DNA of 64,000 bases from Sediminivirga luteola (GTDB lineage Bacteria > Actinomycetota > Actinomycetes > Actinomycetales > Brevibacteriaceae): positions 106,510 through 170,509 of the forward strand of contig NZ_BMFY01000006.1 of assembly GCF_014639315.1 (NCBI RefSeq), in the 5' to 3' direction. Shown piece by piece: positions 49,492-58,285 of this stretch; position 1 is the stretch's first letter, and each line of letters starts with the position of its first letter. The notes under the pieces were generated by a model, which saw only the letters and a list, made by a program, of their open reading frames with translations, was not told the DNA's origin and did not search any database. The translations under genes and the position numbers were made by a program.

Positions 49492-50772
49492 ATGAGCGAG
49501 GACGGCGTGGCGCAGGCCCCGGAGGTGCGGGTGACGCGCGGTGAGAAGCCGCCGCGCAGACTGCCGGGCATGAACGCCGGCATGAACACCGTCCGCCGCA
49601 CCTTCATCTGGCCCCTGTACGGCATGCTCGTCTTCCCGATCTTCATCGTGCTGGTCAACGGTGAGCAGTTCGCCGACAGCGGGGGTCTCGGCGTTTCCGG
49701 AGTGGTGTTCGTCATCGCGGTTCAAGCCGGACTCGCCGCGGCGCCGATGCGCCGGGGTCTTCAGGGTTTCCCCTGGTTGGAACGAAACCTGCCGCCATGG
49801 TGGAGCGCGGTGCTGGCCGGCGTGATCGTCGGGGTGGGCGTCGCCGGTGCCGTCGTCGCTCTCCAGGGCCCCGCGGGGGACAACGAGCCGGAGCTGGGTC
49901 CCTCGCGGTGGCTGATGCTGCAGACCGGCTGGTTCCTCGCCTGCGCGCTGGGCGCGTACATCGGGCCGGTCATCGCTGCGGTACTGACGTTGGGAACGGT
50001 CGGTCTGTCGGTGTCCATCGGCGAGGCGGAGATGACCCTTGGCGGATTCATCGCCGTCTTCTTCGTGGTCGCCACGCCGTGGCTCGTGATCTGGTCCAGC
50101 CTCTGGTACATCGAGGTGCTCAGGAGCATCGACCGGGTGCGGCGGCAAGAATCCGTGCTCGCGGTGGCCGAGGAACGGCTGCGGATCTCCCGGGACCTGC
50201 ACGATGTGCTGGGGCGCCGGTTCTCCGCCATCGCGGTCAAGAGCGAGCTCGGAGCGCAGCTGGCGCTGCGCGAGGGCGGTGAGGACTCGAAGGCGGCGAC
50301 CCAGTTCCGCGAGGTCAGGCAGCTCGCCCACGATTCCCTGGCCGATATGCGCGGCCTCGTCCAGTCCTACCGCAAGACGAACCTGGAGCAGGAACTCAGC
50401 GGCGCACGCTCCCTCCTGGCCTCGGCCGGCGTCGACGTCCACCTGACCGGCAGCGCCGATGCGGTGCCGCCGGCCCACCGGGACCTGGCTGCCCGCGTGC
50501 TCCGCGAGGCCGTCACCAATGTGCTGCGGCATTCGCGCGCGGGCCAGGTGAGCATCATGATCGATCCGGCCGGATTGCGGGTGGAGAACGACGGGGTCGG
50601 CCCCTCCCCGGCGAAGGACCGCGGCGGCGGCACCGGGCTGGCGGCGTTGCGGGACCGGCTCGCCGAAGCCGGCGGCCGCCTCCGCACCGGCACCGAGGAC
50701 GGCTGGTTCCGGGTGCACGCCCAGTTCGCGATGCCCCGGGAGGTCCCGGGAGAAGGAACCGCGGGACGATGA
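49492..50772 (+). CDS. Sensor histidine kinase (HisKA_3 type)
   Basis: The protein has 426 residues. About five to six spans lie between residues 38 and 205. The phosphorylation site is in RISRDLHDVLGRRFSAIAVK. A HATPase_c domain follows with VTNVLRHSRAGQVSI and the G-box GGGTGLAALRDRLAEAGG. It lacks an extracellular sensor, as in DesK/LiaS. ATG 49492 is preceded by GGGAG. The response regulator gene overlaps or follows directly. Unlike the first two-component system there is no exporter next to it, so its target is unknown. Confidence 0.9.
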   Translation: MSEDGVAQAPEVRVTRGEKPPRRLPGMNAGMNTVRRTFIWPLYGMLVFPIFIVLVNGEQFADSGGLGVSGVVFVIAVQAGLAAAPMRRGLQGFPWLERNLPPWWSAVLAGVIVGVGVAGAVVALQGPAGDNEPELGPSRWLMLQTGWFLACALGAYIGPVIAAVLTLGTVGLSVSIGEAEMTLGGFIAVFFVVATPWLVIWSSLWYIEVLRSIDRVRRQESVLAVAEERLRISRDLHDVLGRRFSAIAVKSELGAQLALREGGEDSKAATQFREVRQLAHDSLADMRGLVQSYRKTNLEQELSGARSLLASAGVDVHLTGSADAVPPAHRDLAARVLREAVTNVLRHSRAGQVSIMIDPAGLRVENDGVGPSPAKDRGGGTGLAALRDRLAEAGGRLRTGTEDGWFRVHAQFAMPREVPGEGTAGR

Positions 50773-50795
50773 CGGCTCACAGGGAGGACGACACG

Positions 50796-51416
50796 ATGAT
50801 GACCACGGTGCTGGTGGACGACGAGCATCTGATCCGGTCCGCCATGGCGGCGATGCTCGGGCTCAACGACGATATCGAGGTGCTCGGCGAAGCAGCCGAC
50901 GGCGCCCAGGCGATCGAGCTGATCGGCCGGCTGGCGGCCGCGGAGAAGCGTCCCGATGTGGTGCTGCTGGACCTGCAGATGCCAGGTCTGGACGGCATCG
51001 AGACGGCGGAACGGCTCATCGGCGACTATGCCGGCATCGGCCTGGTGATCGTCACCAGCCACGGGCGGCCCGGTTACCTCAAACGTGCGCTGGAGGTCGG
51101 GGTGCGCGGCTTCGTGCCCAAGACCGCCTCCGCGGAGAAACTGGCCGAGGTGGTGCGCCAGGTGGCGTCGGGCGGACGCTATGTGGACCCGGAGCTGGCG
51201 GCGGAGGCGCTCGCGGCCGGGGAGAGCCCCCTGACTCCGCGGGAGGCGGATGTGCTGGAGTTCTCCGCCGATGGGGCCAGCATCGAGGAGATCGCCGTCC
51301 GGGCCTCGCTTTCCCCGGGGACCACGCGCAACTACCTGTCATCGGCCAGCATGAAGCTCGGTGCCGCCAACCGGCACGAGGCGCTGGCCATCGCCAAGCG
51401 CCACGGCTGGATCTGA
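50796..51416 (+). CDS. NarL/LuxR-family response regulator
   Basis: This protein of about 206 residues has a receiver domain with VLVDDEHL, phospho-acceptor Asp in VVLLDLQMPGLDG and Lys in RGFVPKTAS. The C-terminal helix-turn-helix starts LTPREADVLEFSADGASIEE, as in DesR-type regulators. I prefer ATG 50796, with AGGGAGG 8 nt upstream. ATG 50769 overlaps the kinase stop and adds nine residues. It forms an operon with the kinase. Confidence 0.9.
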   Translation: MMTTVLVDDEHLIRSAMAAMLGLNDDIEVLGEAADGAQAIELIGRLAAAEKRPDVVLLDLQMPGLDGIETAERLIGDYAGIGLVIVTSHGRPGYLKRALEVGVRGFVPKTASAEKLAEVVRQVASGGRYVDPELAAEALAAGESPLTPREADVLEFSADGASIEEIAVRASLSPGTTRNYLSSASMKLGAANRHEALAIAKRHGWI

Positions 51417-51469
51417 ACGCACGTTCGGAGAATCCCCAGCACCCGCCTGAAGAACCGGTACGTGGCCCG

Positions 51470-51475
51470 TAGACT
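51470..51475 (+). promoter_or_regulatory. -10 hexamer TAGACT, leaderless configuration for fhs
   Basis: TAGACT is followed by GGCGCC (6 nt) and the ATG at 51482. No ribosome-binding site is present, so the mRNA is probably leaderless and independent of the upstream regulator gene. Confidence 0.55.
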
Positions 51476-51481
51476 GGCGCC

Positions 51482-53179
51482 ATGACCAGCAAAGGCGCGC
51501 AGCAGTCATCGTCGTCTCTGTCCGTCGACCAGCGGATCGCCGCAGCCGTCACCCCGGCGCCGATCACCGACATCGGCGCACGGCTGGGCCTGGAGCCGCA
51601 GGATCTGATCCCCTACGGCCACGACAAGGCCAAGGTCGCATACCCGGCACTGGCCGCGGCGCGCAAGCGCTTCGACGCGGGCGACCGAGGGCGGCTCGTG
51701 CTGGTGACCGCCATGAGCCCCACTCCCGCCGGCGAGGGCAAGACCACCACGACCGTCGGGCTGGCCGATGCCTTCGCTGGCCTCTCCCGGAACCGGGACT
51801 CCCGGATTCCCGGGGCCCGGGTGTCCATCGCGCTACGCGAGCCCAGCCTGGGACCGGTCTTCGGGATGAAGGGCGGGGCGGCCGGCGGCGGGCACGCGCA
51901 GGTGGTCCCAATGGAGGACATCAACCTGCACTTCACCGGCGACTTCTCCGCCATCGGCCTGGCCAACAATCTGCTGGCGGCGATGCTGGACAACTCCCTG
52001 CATCAGGGCAATCCGCTGCGCATCGATCCCCGGCGCATCCGCCTGTCCCGCGCCATCGACATGAACGACCGGGTGCTGCGCCAGACTGTCGCGGGCCTGG
52101 GCGGACCCGGTAACGGGCAGCCGCGGGAGGACGGCTGGCAGATCGTCGTCGCCAGCGAGGTGATGGCGATCTTCTGCCTGGCGACCTCGATTTCCGAACT
52201 GCGGGAGCGGCTGGGACGCATCGTCGTCGCGGAGGACTACGACCGCCGGCCGGTCACCGCCGCCGATCTGGGCGCGGCGGGTGCGATGACCGCTCTGCTG
52301 CGGGACGCGCTGCAGCCCAATCTGGTCCAGAGCCTGGAGCAGACCCCCGCCTTCGTCCACGGCGGGCCGTTCGCCAATATCGCCCACGGCTGCAACTCCG
52401 CGATCGCCACGACGACCGCCCTGGCACTGAGCGACCTCGTGGTCACCGAGGCCGGCTTCGGGGCGGATCTGGGGGCGGAGAAGTTCCTGGACATCAAGGC
52501 ACGAGCGGCCGGCATCTGGCCCGACGCCGCCGTGCTGGTGGCGACGCTGCGGGCCATCCGTCATCACGGCGGCCTGGCGAACGTGCTGCGGCACGCGGAG
52601 AACCTGCGCGATGTCTTCGGGCTGGCCCCGGTGGTGTGCCTGAACCGGTTCCCGGACGACTCGGACGAGGAGATGCGCGCCGTCATCGCAGAACTTGGCG
52701 AGGCCGGGGTCGTCGCGGTGGAGGCCCGCCACTGGGCCGAAGGCGGCAGCGGGGCCACCACGCTCGCAGAGGCCGTCCTCGATGCGATGGACGGCTCCGC
52801 GCCGGCGCCCCGCCACGCCTACGACCTGGACCAGGGACTGGCGGAGAAGATCGAGGCCGTGGCGAGCCGGATCTACCGTGCCGGCCGGGTCGAGTTCTCC
52901 CCGGCGGCGCGCCGCGAGCTCGACAGGCTGGCCGAGGCGGGCCATGACGGCTTGCCGGTGTGCATGGCCAAGACACAGTACTCCTTCTCCGGTGACGCGG
53001 CGCTGCGCGGCGCGCCGGAAGGCCACGTGCTGGAAGTGCGTTCGGTCCGGCTGGCAGCCGGGGCCGGGTTCGTCGTGGTGCAGTGCGGCGACATCATGAC
53101 GATGCCGGGCCTGCCGAAGGAACCGGCCGCGCTGAGCATCGACGTCGACGAGGAAGGGCGGATCACCGGACTGTTCTGA
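51482..53179 (+). CDS. fhs: Formate-tetrahydrofolate ligase
   Basis: This 565-residue cytoplasmic enzyme forms 10-formyl-THF from formate, THF and ATP. The P-loop variant PTPAGEGKTTTTVGLADAF is near residues 80-98. REPSLGPVFGMKGGAAGGGH is the strongly conserved formyl-phosphate/THF region, and VVTEAGFGADLGAEKFLDIK and PVVCLNRFPDDSDEE lie further on. The length matches the family. A short polar N-terminal extension of about 20 residues is Ser/Gln-rich. It is monocistronic with a leaderless-type start. PurU at 17.8 kb catalyses the opposite overall direction (formate release). Confidence 0.96.
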   Translation: MTSKGAQQSSSSLSVDQRIAAAVTPAPITDIGARLGLEPQDLIPYGHDKAKVAYPALAAARKRFDAGDRGRLVLVTAMSPTPAGEGKTTTTVGLADAFAGLSRNRDSRIPGARVSIALREPSLGPVFGMKGGAAGGGHAQVVPMEDINLHFTGDFSAIGLANNLLAAMLDNSLHQGNPLRIDPRRIRLSRAIDMNDRVLRQTVAGLGGPGNGQPREDGWQIVVASEVMAIFCLATSISELRERLGRIVVAEDYDRRPVTAADLGAAGAMTALLRDALQPNLVQSLEQTPAFVHGGPFANIAHGCNSAIATTTALALSDLVVTEAGFGADLGAEKFLDIKARAAGIWPDAAVLVATLRAIRHHGGLANVLRHAENLRDVFGLAPVVCLNRFPDDSDEEMRAVIAELGEAGVVAVEARHWAEGGSGATTLAEAVLDAMDGSAPAPRHAYDLDQGLAEKIEAVASRIYRAGRVEFSPAARRELDRLAEAGHDGLPVCMAKTQYSFSGDAALRGAPEGHVLEVRSVRLAAGAGFVVVQCGDIMTMPGLPKEPAALSIDVDEEGRITGLF

Positions 53180-53272
53180 CTGCGGCCGTAGTCCGGCGCG
53201 TGCCCGGGAGTTCCGGCGTGTCCCGGGGGGCATGGGAGCGGACGCCTCCGCCGACCCAGCGGGACGCGGTGA

Positions 53273-53349
53273 ATATCGTTGTCCCGCCGGTACGTCGCCA
53301 CTCCCCAGACCTGGGCAACGACGATACAAGCGCGCAGTGGCGACGTAAG
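53273..53349. repeat. Dispersed palindromic repeat, family 2, copy 3
   Basis: The element has ATATCGTTGTCCCGCCGGTA, a CTCCCCAGACCTGGGCAACG centre, then ACGATACAAGCGCGCAGTGG and CGACGTAAG. It aligns end to end with copy 1 in the same orientation, 34 kb away, with scattered substitutions. It lies between the ends of the convergent fhs and metQ genes. Confidence 0.75.
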
Positions 53350-53404
53350 CGCGATGCCGGTTCCTGAAGGGGGATAAGCGCGCGGAACCGCCACCTATAG
53401 ATGC

Positions 53405-53440
53405 GGCGGCGCCGGCGAGGATGACCTCGCCGGCGCCGCC
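53405..53440. terminator. Perfect 16-bp hairpin terminator after metQ
   Basis: GGCGGCGCCGGCGAGG and CCTCGCCGGCGCCGCC are perfect arms around the loop ATGA, 27 bp past the metQ stop on the minus strand. Very stable; no T-tract, as is common in high-GC bacteria. Confidence 0.85.
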
Positions 53441-53466
53441 GGATCAGGAATCGCGAAGGGACGGAC

Positions 53467-54312
53467 TCAGAACGCCGGGATGACGGCGCCGTCGGCCCAG
53501 GTCTCCTCGATGAACTGGCGGACCTCCTCGGAGTGCAGCAGCTCGTCGAGCGTCACGATCGCCTCGTTGGTCTCGTCGCCGGCCCGGACCGCCAGGAAGT
53601 TGGCGTAGGGGTTGTCCTCGCCGGATTCCACCAGCAGGCCGTCCTCGGTCGGGGACAGGCCCGCCTCGATGGCGTAGTTGCCATTGATGACGGAGGCGTC
53701 GACATCGTCCAGCGTGCGCGCCAGCGAGGCGGCGTCGGCCTCGATGAACTCCAGGTTCTTCGGGTTGTCCACCACATCGCCGACGGTGGCCGAGACGACG
53801 TCGACGGAGTCGTCGAGCGTGATCAGACCGGCTTCGGCCAGCAGGTCCAGTGCACGGCCCTGGTTGGAGGGATCGTTGTTGATGCCGATCTGGGCGCCGC
53901 CCGGCAGGTCGGCGACATCGTCGTACTCGTTGGAGTACAGCGCGAAGGGTTCGATGTGCACGCCGTCGAAGTGCGCCAGCTCGTAGCCCTGGCTCTCCGA
54001 CTCAGACTCGAAGTAGGGCAGGTGCTGGAAGTAGTTCGCGTCCAGCTCGCCGTCCACCAGCGCGCGGTTCGGCAGCGCGTAGTCGTCGTAGCTGACGATC
54101 TCCAGGCTGAGTCCGGCCTCCTCGGCCAGGTTCTCGTTGACGAACTCCAGGATGGTTCCGTGCGGTACCGGGGAGACGCCAACGGTCAGCGTGGTGACTC
54201 CTTCCTCGCTCTCCTGCCCGACTTCGGCGTCGGAGCCGCCGCCCGCGCCGCAGCCGGCCAGGAACAGCGCCGAGGCGGCAGTAGCGGCGGAAAGGGTGAT
54301 CAAGCGTCGCAT
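53467..54312 (-). CDS. metQ: Methionine-binding lipoprotein
   Basis: This 281-residue protein of the NLPA family has the signal peptide RRLITLSAATAASALFLAGC with lipobox LAGC, followed by an acidic linker. The mature part has VGVSPVPHGTILEFVNENLA, YDDYALPNRALVDGELDANY and FQHLPYF, the hallmark methionine-site region. It delivers methionine (D or L) to MetNI. It is the third gene of the operon, 91 bp after metI. The ribosome-binding site GCAGGTAAG is modest. A strong terminator follows. Confidence 0.93.
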   Translation of the reverse strand: MRRLITLSAATAASALFLAGCGAGGGSDAEVGQESEEGVTTLTVGVSPVPHGTILEFVNENLAEEAGLSLEIVSYDDYALPNRALVDGELDANYFQHLPYFESESESQGYELAHFDGVHIEPFALYSNEYDDVADLPGGAQIGINNDPSNQGRALDLLAEAGLITLDDSVDVVSATVGDVVDNPKNLEFIEADAASLARTLDDVDASVINGNYAIEAGLSPTEDGLLVESGEDNPYANFLAVRAGDETNEAIVTLDELLHSEEVRQFIEETWADGAVIPAF

Positions 54313-54403
54313 TCTTACCTGCTTTCTTGTTTCTCTTGCTTGACGTAGTTGTCTTCGCAGCCACCGCGGCGGGACAGGCGTCGCTGCCGGCCGCGGGTGC
54401 TGC

Positions 54404-55087
54404 TCAGCGGTGGTCGATCTTCCGCACGACCGTGTCGCCGATCCACTGCACGAGCGCCACCAGGGCGACCAGCAGCACGATGCAGGCGACCATCGTGTCG
54501 CTCTGGTACCGGCGGTAGCCGTAGTCGATGGCCAGGGCGCCCAGGCCGCCGCCGCCGATGGTGCCGGCCATGGCGGTGTAGCTGATCAGCGTCACGACCG
54601 TGACGGTCAGAGCCCCGACGATACCGGGGAGGGCCTCCCGGATGAGTACGTGATACGTAATATGACCTTTTGAGGCGCCCATCATCTGCACCGCCTCGAC
54701 CTTGCCGGAGTCCACCTCGCGCAGCGCGTTCTGCACCAGCCGCGCGAAGAACGGGATCGCGCCCACGGCGAGCGGCACGACGGTCGCCTGCCAGCCCAGG
54801 GCGCTGCCCACGACGAACCGGGTGAACGGGATCAGCGCGATCATCAGGATGATGAACGGGATCGAGCGGCCGAAATCCACGATCAGGCTGATGACGCGGT
54901 AGACCGGCGCCGCCGGGGTCAGGCCCTTGGGGCTGACGCTGTGCAGCAGCACGCCCAGGGGGAGGCCGAAGGCCGCCACCGCGAGCGTCGTGAAGACCAT
55001 CATCAGGAGGGTCTCGGCGGTCGCGTCCCACAGCCGTCCGTGGAAGACGGGGTTGTCCAGGAACATCTCACCTGAGGCGAGGATCAT
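54404..55087 (-). CDS. metI: Methionine ABC transporter permease
   Basis: This 227-residue protein has five spans. The ATPase-docking loop EAVQMMGASKGHITYHVLIR and AMAGTIGGGGLGALAIDYGY are typical of MetI. The ATG overlaps the end of metN by 4 bp, so the two are translationally coupled. It forms a homodimer in the membrane with MetN2. Confidence 0.93.
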   Translation of the reverse strand: MILASGEMFLDNPVFHGRLWDATAETLLMMVFTTLAVAAFGLPLGVLLHSVSPKGLTPAAPVYRVISLIVDFGRSIPFIILMIALIPFTRFVVGSALGWQATVVPLAVGAIPFFARLVQNALREVDSGKVEAVQMMGASKGHITYHVLIREALPGIVGALTVTVVTLISYTAMAGTIGGGGLGALAIDYGYRRYQSDTMVACIVLLVALVALVQWIGDTVVRKIDHR

Positions 55088-56151
55088 CGGGCGCCCCCTT
55101 CCTGTCCGTCACGGCCGTCGTGCGCCTCGTTGTCCTCCTGGCGGGCGGCGTCCTCGCGCTGCACCGTCGCGGCGGTGGTCAGCTCGGCGTGCACGCCGGC
55201 CTCACGGAGCACGGCGGCCATCCGCTCGGCCTCGTCCCGGTCGCCGGGGGTGAAGTGCAGCCGGCCCACCTGGCGGCCCTGGATGGTCTCGATGGTGCCG
55301 GCGGCGACCTGCGCGCTGAAGCCGTGCCGGCCCAGCAGCGCGAACAGCTCGCCGACGTCGGCGAGCCCGCCCTCCGCCGCGACGAGCGCCTCGACGATGG
55401 TGGCATCGGCCTGCAGGTGCGCGGTCGGCGGCAGGGAGATGAGCTCCTTGGACAGCGGCGAACCGGTGTCCTGGATGACCTCCAGCAGCGGCCCCGAGCG
55501 CTCGATGCGTCCCTCGCTCAGCAGTGACACGGAGTCGCAGATCTCCCGGACGACGGACATCTCATGGGTGATGATCACGACCGTGATGCCCAGCCGGTCC
55601 CGCAGCGAGCGGATGAGCGAGAGGATCTGGCGGGTGGTCGCCGAGTCCAGCGCGGAGGTCGGCTCATCGCACAGCAGTACGCGCGGTTCGGCGGCCAGGG
55701 CACGGGCGATGCCGACGCGCTGCTTCTGGCCTCCGGAGAGCTGGGCGGGATAGTTCTTGCGCCGGTCGCTCAGGCCCACCAGCTCCAGGAGCTCGTCGAC
55801 CCGGCGCTTCCGCTCGGCGGCCGGGACCCCGGCGACTTCCAGGGGATGAGCGATGTTCTTCTCGGCTGTGCGGGAATCGAGCAGGTTCACGTGCTGGAAG
55901 ACCATGCCGATCTTCCGCCGCGCCTTCATCAGGGCGGCGCCGCGGGCGGTGCCCAGGTTCACGCCGTCGATGGTGATCTCACCGCTCGTGGCCGGGTCCA
56001 GGCCGGTCAGGCAGCGGATGAGGGTGGACTTCCCGGCGCCGGAGCGGCCCACGATGCCGTGGATCTCGCCGGCGCCGATGGACAGGTCCACCGAGTCGAG
56101 CGCGGTCACCCCGCCGGGGTACACCTTGCTCACCGCGCGCAGTTCGATCAT
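55084..56151 (-). CDS. metN: Methionine ABC transporter ATPase
   Basis: The protein has 355 residues. Walker A GRSGAGKSTLIRCLT, signature LSGGQKQRVGIARAL, Walker B VLLCDEPTSALDS and H-loop VVIITHEMSVVREI are present. A C-terminal NIL domain (about 255-335), through which methionine inhibits transport, includes TIVEALVAAEGGLADVGELF. A polar tail rich in Asp/Glu/Arg ends the protein. ATG 56151 has GGGAG 8 nt upstream; a longer frame to 56277 has no conserved sequence. No SAM riboswitch was recognised upstream. Confidence 0.93.
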   Translation of the reverse strand: MIELRAVSKVYPGGVTALDSVDLSIGAGEIHGIVGRSGAGKSTLIRCLTGLDPATSGEITIDGVNLGTARGAALMKARRKIGMVFQHVNLLDSRTAEKNIAHPLEVAGVPAAERKRRVDELLELVGLSDRRKNYPAQLSGGQKQRVGIARALAAEPRVLLCDEPTSALDSATTRQILSLIRSLRDRLGITVVIITHEMSVVREICDSVSLLSEGRIERSGPLLEVIQDTGSPLSKELISLPPTAHLQADATIVEALVAAEGGLADVGELFALLGRHGFSAQVAAGTIETIQGRQVGRLHFTPGDRDEAERMAAVLREAGVHAELTTAATVQREDAARQEDNEAHDGRDGQEGGAR

Positions 56152-56377
56152 GTGAAACTCCCAGTGGACGGATGAGGCGAGGAAAGCCGGCACGGCTGTT
56201 CGCGCGCGGCGCTGAGCGGGCACAGCCACATCAACTCTGGCAGGAAGAGGGGAGCGAAGTGAAAGCGAGACCGTCATTGTGACGTTTTATGACGCGCGAA
56301 GTGGCGAAGATCACGCCCGGAGGCTAGGCGTTCCCCGCCCCGGCCAGACGTGCCCGCCGTGCCGTCCCGGCGGGCGC

Positions 56378-58285
56378 TCAGACCAGGGTCTCCCGCCAGG
56401 CGGCGTCCAGGGAGGCGAACTCGCCGCCGGCGCCGACCAGCTCGGCGGGCGTCCCGTCCTCGACGATCCTGCCGCGTTTCATCACCAGCACGCGGTCGGC
56501 GATCGCGACGGTGGAGAGGCGATGGGCGATGATGAGCGCGGTCCGGCCCGCCAGGACCCGCTCCAGGGCTGCCTGGACGAGGCGCTCACCGGGGATGTCG
56601 AGGCTCGCGGTTGCCTCGTCGAGCACGATCACATCCGGATCGGCCAGGAACACCCGCGCGAAGGCCACCAGTTGCCGCTGACCGGAGGACAGGCGCCCGC
56701 CGCGGCGTTTCACATCGGTCTCATACCCCTGCGGAAGGGACTCGACGAAATCGTGCAGGCCGACCGCCTGAGCGGCGCGGACCACCTCGGCCATGCCGGC
56801 GTCCGGATTCCCGATCCGGATGTTGTCGGCCACCGAGCCGCTGAACAGGTAGCTCTCCTGCGTGACCATGACGATGCGGCGGCGCAGCACGCGGTCGGGC
56901 AGATCGCGCAGGTCCGTGCCGTCGAGCGTGATGCGGCCCTCTGCCGGGTCGTAGAACCGGCAGAGCAGCTTTGCCAGCGTGGACTTGCCCGCGCCCGTGG
57001 CGCCGACCATCGCGACCGTCTGCCCGGCTGGCACATGAAGGGAGAACGCGGGCAGGACCTCCGCGCCGGAGGCGGAGTACCGGAACGAGACGTCCTCGAA
57101 CCGGACCTCGCCGCGAAGGCTCTCTCCGCGGGACTCACCGCGAGGGGAAGCCTCATCGCCTTCTCCCCGGCCAGCGGAGCCGGGCCGGTCTTCGGGGACG
57201 TTGCCCGTCTGGTCCTCAGGTGCGGCGTCCGCCTGGTCCCCGGTACCGCCGGCCGGGGAGACCGGCTCGGGGACGTCGGGCCGGGCGGAGAGCACTTCGG
57301 CGATCTTCTCCAGTGCCGCGGCGGCGGACTGATAGGCGTTGAAGGCCTGCACCAGTTCGTCCAGCGGCGCGTAGAAGCGGCGCAGTGACAGCAGGAACGC
57401 CGCGAGCACGCCGACCTCGGTGTCACCCCCGATCACCAGCCAGCCGCCGAGCAGCACGATGACCGCCAGGGAGAGGTTGCCGATCAGCCGGGTGCCGCCG
57501 GTGTACCAGGCCATGCCCTGCAGCGCCTCGGTGTTCGCCTGGCAGTAGGCCGCGTCCTCCTCGTCCAGCCGTTCCAGTCCGCGCTGTTCGCGGCGGAACG
57601 CCTGGACCGCGCGGATGCCGCCCATCGTCTCCACCACGTGCACGATCACCCGAGCGATCGTCGTCCGCGTCGCGCGGTAGGCTGCCCGCTGACGGCGGTT
57701 CGCCCAGATGGTCAGGAAGGTGAGCGGCACGAAGCCGGCGAACACCACCAGCGCCAGCAACGGATCGAGCCATACCAGCATGACCGCGATGGCCACCATC
57801 GTCACCAGCGCCATCACGGACTGGATGAGCGCTCCGGCCATGAACTGCTGCACGGATTCCATGTCCGAGGCCTGGCGGGAGACCAGCCGGCCGGAGGTGG
57901 ACCGCTCGTGGTAGCCGATGCTCAGCCGTTGCACGTGCCGGAACAACCGCGTGCGCAGGGCGAACATCATCCGCTGGACCAGCGCGGCGTTGAGCCGGAT
58001 CCCCAGGAACGTCCCCAGCGAGACCAGCACGGCCACCGCCAGGAAGCCCGCGGTGGCGCCGACGAGCGGCCCCGGATCGCCGTCGGCGGCGCGCGGCAGC
58101 CCGGTGTCCAGGGCCATCGCCACGAAGAGCGGGATGCCCGCCGCCAGGACGGAGGTGGAGACGGTGACGGCGGCGACGAGCGCCAGGCGTGCGCGGTGCG
58201 GGCGGATCAGGTCCCCCAGCAGGCGGCGCGCCGGCTGGCTCAGCTGTGCGGGAGCGCCCTCGGGCGGCGCGGTGCCCATCCTCAT
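56378..58285 (-). CDS. Heterodimeric ABC exporter subunit with consensus Walker B
   Basis: This 635-residue half-transporter has a six-span membrane domain (about 30-320). A hydrophilic linker of about 55 residues is rich in Gly, Asp, Glu and Pro, and a nucleotide-binding domain follows. Walker A is GATGAGKSTLAKLL and Walker B with catalytic Glu is VIVLDEATASLDI. The signature is non-standard (LSSGQRQLVAFARVF) and the H-loop is ALIIAHRLSTVAI. Its start overlaps the stop of the partner gene by 4 bp. The partner has the opposite set of intact and altered motifs. The long linker between domains is unusual. Such exporters move drugs or lipids outward. Confidence 0.9.
   Translation of the reverse strand: MRMGTAPPEGAPAQLSQPARRLLGDLIRPHRARLALVAAVTVSTSVLAAGIPLFVAMALDTGLPRAADGDPGPLVGATAGFLAVAVLVSLGTFLGIRLNAALVQRMMFALRTRLFRHVQRLSIGYHERSTSGRLVSRQASDMESVQQFMAGALIQSVMALVTMVAIAVMLVWLDPLLALVVFAGFVPLTFLTIWANRRQRAAYRATRTTIARVIVHVVETMGGIRAVQAFRREQRGLERLDEEDAAYCQANTEALQGMAWYTGGTRLIGNLSLAVIVLLGGWLVIGGDTEVGVLAAFLLSLRRFYAPLDELVQAFNAYQSAAAALEKIAEVLSARPDVPEPVSPAGGTGDQADAAPEDQTGNVPEDRPGSAGRGEGDEASPRGESRGESLRGEVRFEDVSFRYSASGAEVLPAFSLHVPAGQTVAMVGATGAGKSTLAKLLCRFYDPAEGRITLDGTDLRDLPDRVLRRRIVMVTQESYLFSGSVADNIRIGNPDAGMAEVVRAAQAVGLHDFVESLPQGYETDVKRRGGRLSSGQRQLVAFARVFLADPDVIVLDEATASLDIPGERLVQAALERVLAGRTALIIAHRLSTVAIADRVLVMKRGRIVEDGTPAELVGAGGEFASLDAAWRETLV

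Noticed and set aside
56152..56377. Possible SAM riboswitch upstream of metN
   Set aside because: The leader was read on the minus strand and none of the SAM-I, SAM-II or SAM-IV conserved cores could be recognised; only a normal ribosome-binding site is evident.
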